Origin: Baffinella frigidus
Taxonomy: Eukaryota > Cryptophyceae > Cryptomonadales > Baffinellaceae
DNA length: 16,666 nt
Direction: 5' to 3'
NCBI GenBank assembly: GCA_026770585.1
Contig: MU646402.1
Coordinates: forward strand, 610,953 to 627,618
A program made the position numbers and the translations under genes. Within the stretch, counting starts at the first letter, position 1; each line of letters begins with the position of its first letter. This document shows positions 13,851-16,666 of the stretch, piece by piece. The notes beneath the pieces are model-generated. The model had not been told where the DNA came from. It worked only from the letters and a program-made list of their open reading frames with translations, and did not search any database.

Positions 13851-14071
13851 AAACCCTGAACCCTAAACCCTGAACCCTATACCCTATACCCTATGCCCTA
13901 TACCCTATAACCTATAACCTATACCCTATCCCTGTACCCTATCCCTAAACCCTGTACCCTAAACCCTACACCATAAACCCTGAACTCTAAACCCTAAACC
14001 CTAAACCCTAAACCCCACGCCCCACCCCCCAAACCCTAAACCCTACACCCCAGTCCCTAAACTCTAAACCA
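13851..14071 (-). repeat. C-rich telomere-variant array with CCCTATA block
   Basis: CCCTGAA and CCCTAAA units, then a homogeneous CCCTATA block (about 13876-13928), then CCCTGTA, CCCTAAA and CCCCACA variants. This is another locally amplified heptamer variant, distinct from those at 812-958 and 2426-2651. Confidence 0.88.
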
Positions 14072-14550
14072 AGGGAAACGCGCAGCGATCCCAGAGTCGT
14101 GCCCCTCGAACGCAAAATCTGCTATTTGACTTCATTTGACCACATCTGCTATTTGAAGCAAAATCTGCTATTTGACTTTTGGCGAATTGCGGGGGAATTC
14201 ACGCGGAATCCCCTTACGCGGAAAGTGGCCGATCCGTGGTACACACCATAGAAAGACTCTGTTCCGCATAGAAAGACTCTGTTTAGCTCACCGATGGGCT
14301 CTGGCGTGGTGGTGGGCGAAAGCGCCACCCTCAGCTGGGATTCCCCCGTTGGAAGCCTGTAGACCACCACGCACGAGCCCATGGTTTTAGGATTCGGGGG
14401 TTAGGGCTGCTGATTGGCCTGTCTTGCGAGCAGTCCGATTTTACTGCACGCAAACCAGGCCAAGCGGCCCCAACCATTTTGATTGCCCTCGTTTTGCCCT
14501 TAGAGGCTGTCTCTGATGAGCATGGATGACGTGAAGATACAGTAGGTTAA

Positions 14551-14681
14551 CCCACCCTGGAGGCAACTTATGGGTAAATCGATAGTGTCTTAAGTTAATT
14601 CCCATACAAATGCACTCGGAATTCGAGTTCATTTGTGGGAGATTGACTTAAGATTTGCCCCCAAGTTGACACCAGGGTGGG
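14551..14681. mobile_element. Family B fold-back element B2
   Basis: The ends are CCCACCCTGGAGGCAACTTA and the inverse of CCCACCCTGGTGTCAACTTG. Next come GGGTAAATC and CTTAAGTTAATTCCCATACA with the tip CACTCGGAATTCGAGTTC. It is closely related to B1 (6797-6926). No clear target duplication is visible (left flank GGTTAA, right flank GGTACC). Confidence 0.85.
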
Positions 14682-15200
14682 GGTACCTCGCCTATAAGAA
14701 ACTGCCCCCCCCCCTAGGGCCACCATAGGGCCCAAGGCACAGCCCTACTCCCGAATCCTAACACCAGGCGAACCGGACACCCATACCAGAATCATCCCCC
14801 GCCAAGGCAAAATCAGCTATTTGACTTTTGGCGAATTGCGGGGGAATTCCGCGTGATGTCTCTCCCAAAGTGGCCGATCCGTGGTACAAATCATAGAAAG
14901 ACGCTGTTTCACCAGCTCGCCGATGGGTTCTTCCGTGGTGGTGGGCATAAGCGCATGGCCTCAGGTGGGATTCCCCCGTTCGAATCGGGCTGCACGCACG
15001 CCAGGCCAAGCAGTAGCTCTAACCCCCGAATCCTGAAACCATGGGTTCCTGCGTGGTGATGCAGCGATCCCAGAGTCGTGCCCCTCCAAGGAAAATCAGC
15101 TATTTGACTGTTGGCGAATTGCGGGGGGGTTCCGCGTGACGCTGTTTCGCCAGCTGAACGATGGGCGCGTGCGTGGCTGCAGGCGAAGCGTGCATTGATC

Positions 15201-15352
15201 TCATCCCGGCGAGTATTTCTAAGAAATACGATTTCGGGGATCTCCGATTCGATTTGCAACGAAAATTACTACACGGACGTGACTGAAAATGTCCGGTGTG
15301 TAGTAATTTTCGTTGCCAGGATCGTATTTCTCAGAAATACTACCCAGGATGA
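15201..15352. mobile_element. Family A fold-back element A7 (TSD GATC)
   Basis: The termini are TCATCCCGGCGAGTATTTCT and the inverse of TCATCCTGGGTAGTATTTCT. Shell AAGAAATACGAT follows, then core GCAACGAAAATTACTACAC / GTGTAGTAATTTTCGTTGC, with a loop of about 20 bases. GATC flanks it at 15197-15200 and 15353-15356. The uninterrupted host unit GCAGCGATCCCAGAGTCG at 15062 (also 15819) has a single GATC followed by CCAGAGTCG, as on the right side of the element (GATCCTAGAGTCG). Confidence 0.92.
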
Positions 15353-15737
15353 GATCCTAGAGTCGCGCCCCTCGACGAGCGGGCAGCGGCAGCCCTAACC
15401 CCTGATTCCCAACACCTAACACCAGAGAACACGCAGCAACCCTAACCCCCGATTCCCAACACCGGCAAAGCGGGCGGCAATCCCAGAGTCGTGCCCCTCA
15501 AAGGACGAGCGGGCAGCGGTCGCCGAGAAGCGGAAGCCTGCTATTTGACTTTTGGCGAATGGTACACATAATAGAAAGACGCTGTTTCGCCCAGCTCAAC
15601 CATGGGCGCTTGCGTGGTGGTCTGCAGGCGAAGCGTGCATCCTAACACCATAAAACAAGCAGCAACCCTAACCCCCGATTCCCAACACCAGGCGAAGCGG
15701 GCGGCGGTCCCAGAGTCGTGTCCGTCCAATGAAGGGC

Positions 15738-15782
15738 GGAGATTGACTTAAGATTTGCCGCCAAGTTGACTCCAGGGTGGGG
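15738..15782. mobile_element. Solo right half of a family B element (B3)
   Basis: GGAGATTGACTTAAGATTTG then CCGCCAAGTTGACTCCAGGG and TGGGG match the right arm of B2 almost exactly. The left half is absent, and the upstream join is host repeat (GTCCAATGAAGGGC). Confidence 0.8.
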
Positions 15783-15837
15783 CCTAACCCCCGAATCCTG
15801 AACCCAGGCGAAGCGTGCGGCGATCCCAGAGTCGTGC

Positions 15838-15924
15838 CCCTCGAAGGACGAGCGGGCAGCGTTCGCTGAGAAGCGGAAGGCGGATGACGAGACCAAGAAG
15901 AAGGACTCTGATAATGCCCTCAAG
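15838..15924 (+). pseudogene. Exon-like segment, copy 1 (KDERAAFAEKRKADDE...)
   Basis: An open frame reads KDERAAFAEKRKADDE and continues TKKKDSDNALK, with the last codon followed directly by GTACAG, a plausible 5' splice donor. The charged Lys/Glu/Asp composition resembles the linker of a nuclear or RNA-processing protein. It has no start codon and no identifiable domain. A possible acceptor is the CCCAG at about 15825-15829. It could be an internal exon of a gene beginning at the RS/RD segment 2.2 kb upstream, or a captured exon fragment; the evidence does not decide. Confidence 0.4.
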
Positions 15925-16182
15925 GTACAGATCGCACACATCAGTGGCAGCAAAAGGCGATGGACAATCGATTGACTGGTCTAGAATGTTCTCGAACGCG
16001 CGAGCATTCTCCGCGGAAGGGCTGGGAGGAATTCGGGAATTGCGATCGGTTCACACATTTGCACTACGGATCGGACACTTTCAAGGATTCCTCGGGTGCA
16101 TTAAGTTTTGGAGGGGATAGCAAATCCGATGGCGGTTGGAGGATACTTCTCTTTAGCCCTTCCGCGTAGCACCCGAGAACGC
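15925..16182. other. Region between exon-like copies, with weak fold-back
   Basis: CGCGGAAGGGCT at 16012-16023 and its exact inverse AGCCCTTCCGCG at 16156-16167 bracket about 130 bp of weakly paired sequence, which suggests another degraded fold-back element. GAATGTTCTCGAACGCGCGA (15983-16002) starts a short hairpin. GCTGAGAAGCGGAAGGCAGA (16183-16202) just after the region is a third fragment of the exon-like sequence. Confidence 0.45.
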
Positions 16183-16244
16183 AGCTGAGAAGCGGAAGGC
16201 AGATGACGCCAGCAGCTGGCCGAATTTTTCAACTTGAGGATAGT

Positions 16245-16303
16245 CAGCGAAGCGGAAGGCGGGCGACGAGACCAAGAAGAAGAACTCTGATAATGCCCTC
16301 AAG
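16245..16303 (+). pseudogene. Exon-like segment, copy 2
   Basis: The frame reads AKRKAGDETKKKNSDNALK and is followed by GTTACT. It differs from copy 1 by only a few bases over 58 bp. A polypyrimidine-like TTTTTCAACTTGAGGATAG and CAG lie just before it. Downstream sequence after GT is unrelated to copy 1, so the similarity is confined to the exon-like part. An in-frame stop lies just upstream, at the TAG before TCAG. Confidence 0.4.
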
Positions 16304-16329
16304 GTTACTTACGCGCCAGCACTTCCTCC

Positions 16330-16666
16330 ACCCTCAACCCTGAACCCTGAACACTAAACCCTGAACCCTGGACACTAAACCCTGAAACCTAAACCCTACA
16401 CCCTGAACACTCAACGCTATACACTCAACCCTAAACCCTGAATCCTGAAACCTGAAACCCCAAACCCCAAACCCTAAACCCTAAATCCTAGACCCTAGAC
16501 CCTAAACCCCAAACCCCAAACCCTAAAAACCTGGACCCTGTAACGCCGTGTCTCCCTCTAAACCCCAAACACTAAACCCTAAACCCCAAAACCCCAAACC
16601 CCAAACCCCAACCCCCAACCCCCAACCCCCAACCCCAAAGCCCCAAACCCCAAACCCCAAACCCTA
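16330..16666 (-). repeat. C-rich telomere-variant array to the window edge
   Basis: Degenerate CCCTGAA, CCCTAAA, CACTAAA, CCCCAAA and CCCTAGA units, ending in CCCCAAC/CCCCAAA runs. The orientation is opposite to that of a right chromosome end, and the array probably continues beyond the window. Confidence 0.88.

Larger units (their letters stand above)
14081..15837 (+). repeat. Degenerate tandem repeats with exon-like fragments
   Basis: The recurring parts are GATCCCAGAGTCGTGCCCCT (14088, 15066, 15479, 15823, with relics at 15357 and 15707), CTGCTATTTGACTTTTGGCG with AATTGCGGGGG (14166, 14815, 15099, 15539), GTGGCCGATCCGTGGTACA (14226, 14871) and ATAGAAAGACKCTGTTTMGC (14268, 14893, 15570). 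Short CCTAACCCCCGAATCC phrases occur between them. Some units carry GGACGAGCGGGCAGCGG and GAGAAGCGGAAG, pieces of the exon-like segment at 15838. Elements B2 and A7 are inserted here. No long conserved reading frame was found. Confidence 0.75.

Noticed and set aside
16330-16666. True chromosome end at the right edge
   Set aside because: A right end should read TTTAGGG on the plus strand. The array is C-rich and too degenerate.
1-16666. Autonomous transposase or reverse transcriptase for the short elements
   Set aside because: No open frame on either strand is long enough or shows a DDE, YR or RT motif, so mobilisation must come from elsewhere.

Overview
The window looks like a gene-poor, repeat-dense piece of a eukaryotic nuclear genome. 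Degenerate TTTAGGG/CCCTAAA heptamers recur in both orientations. That telomere unit is known from land plants, many green algae, chromerids, dinoflagellates and oomycetes. No rRNA, tRNA, transposase, reverse transcriptase or bacterial-style operon was recognised. A chromerid alga such as Chromera velia would fit the telomere unit and the many short fold-back repeats, but this is a low-confidence guess. No alignment could be run, so boundaries come from reading the sequence.

Layout. 1-1240: telomere-like arrays, a 23-bp tandem repeat and a perfect 40-bp palindrome. 1240-5050: fold-back elements inserted in dispersed and tandem repeats. 5050-5655: three ~194-bp tandem units carrying AT-rich arrays. 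5837-7300: a dense cluster of inverted-repeat elements, several nested in each other. 7359-9190: direct repeats, a GA tract, a second fold-back cluster and a 53-bp minisatellite. 9240-9900: the best TTTAGGG array, facing C-rich arrays. 10156-10821: a 666-bp inverted repeat. 10978-11420: TTAGGG hexamer arrays. 11480-12590: more fold-back elements. 12592-13663: the least repetitive part, ending in the only convincing coding segment, an RS/RD-rich N-terminus like those of splicing proteins. 13850-16666: telomere-variant arrays around degenerate tandem repeats that contain two near-identical exon-like segments, each followed by GT.

The main result is a set of short non-autonomous elements defined at base resolution, several of them by empty copies of the target within this window. 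Family A (nine copies, 130-161 bp) has 4-bp target-site duplications that fit GNNY. A CTAGCTCTG family (three full copies) has 5-bp duplications. One element has a TA duplication. Several families share the same inner hairpin modules inside different outer arms, so they look like layered palindromes assembled from interchangeable shells and cores. No mobilising protein is encoded here, so movement in trans is inferred. The RS/RD segment and the exon-like copies 2.2-2.6 kb downstream could belong to one interrupted gene, but that is unproven.
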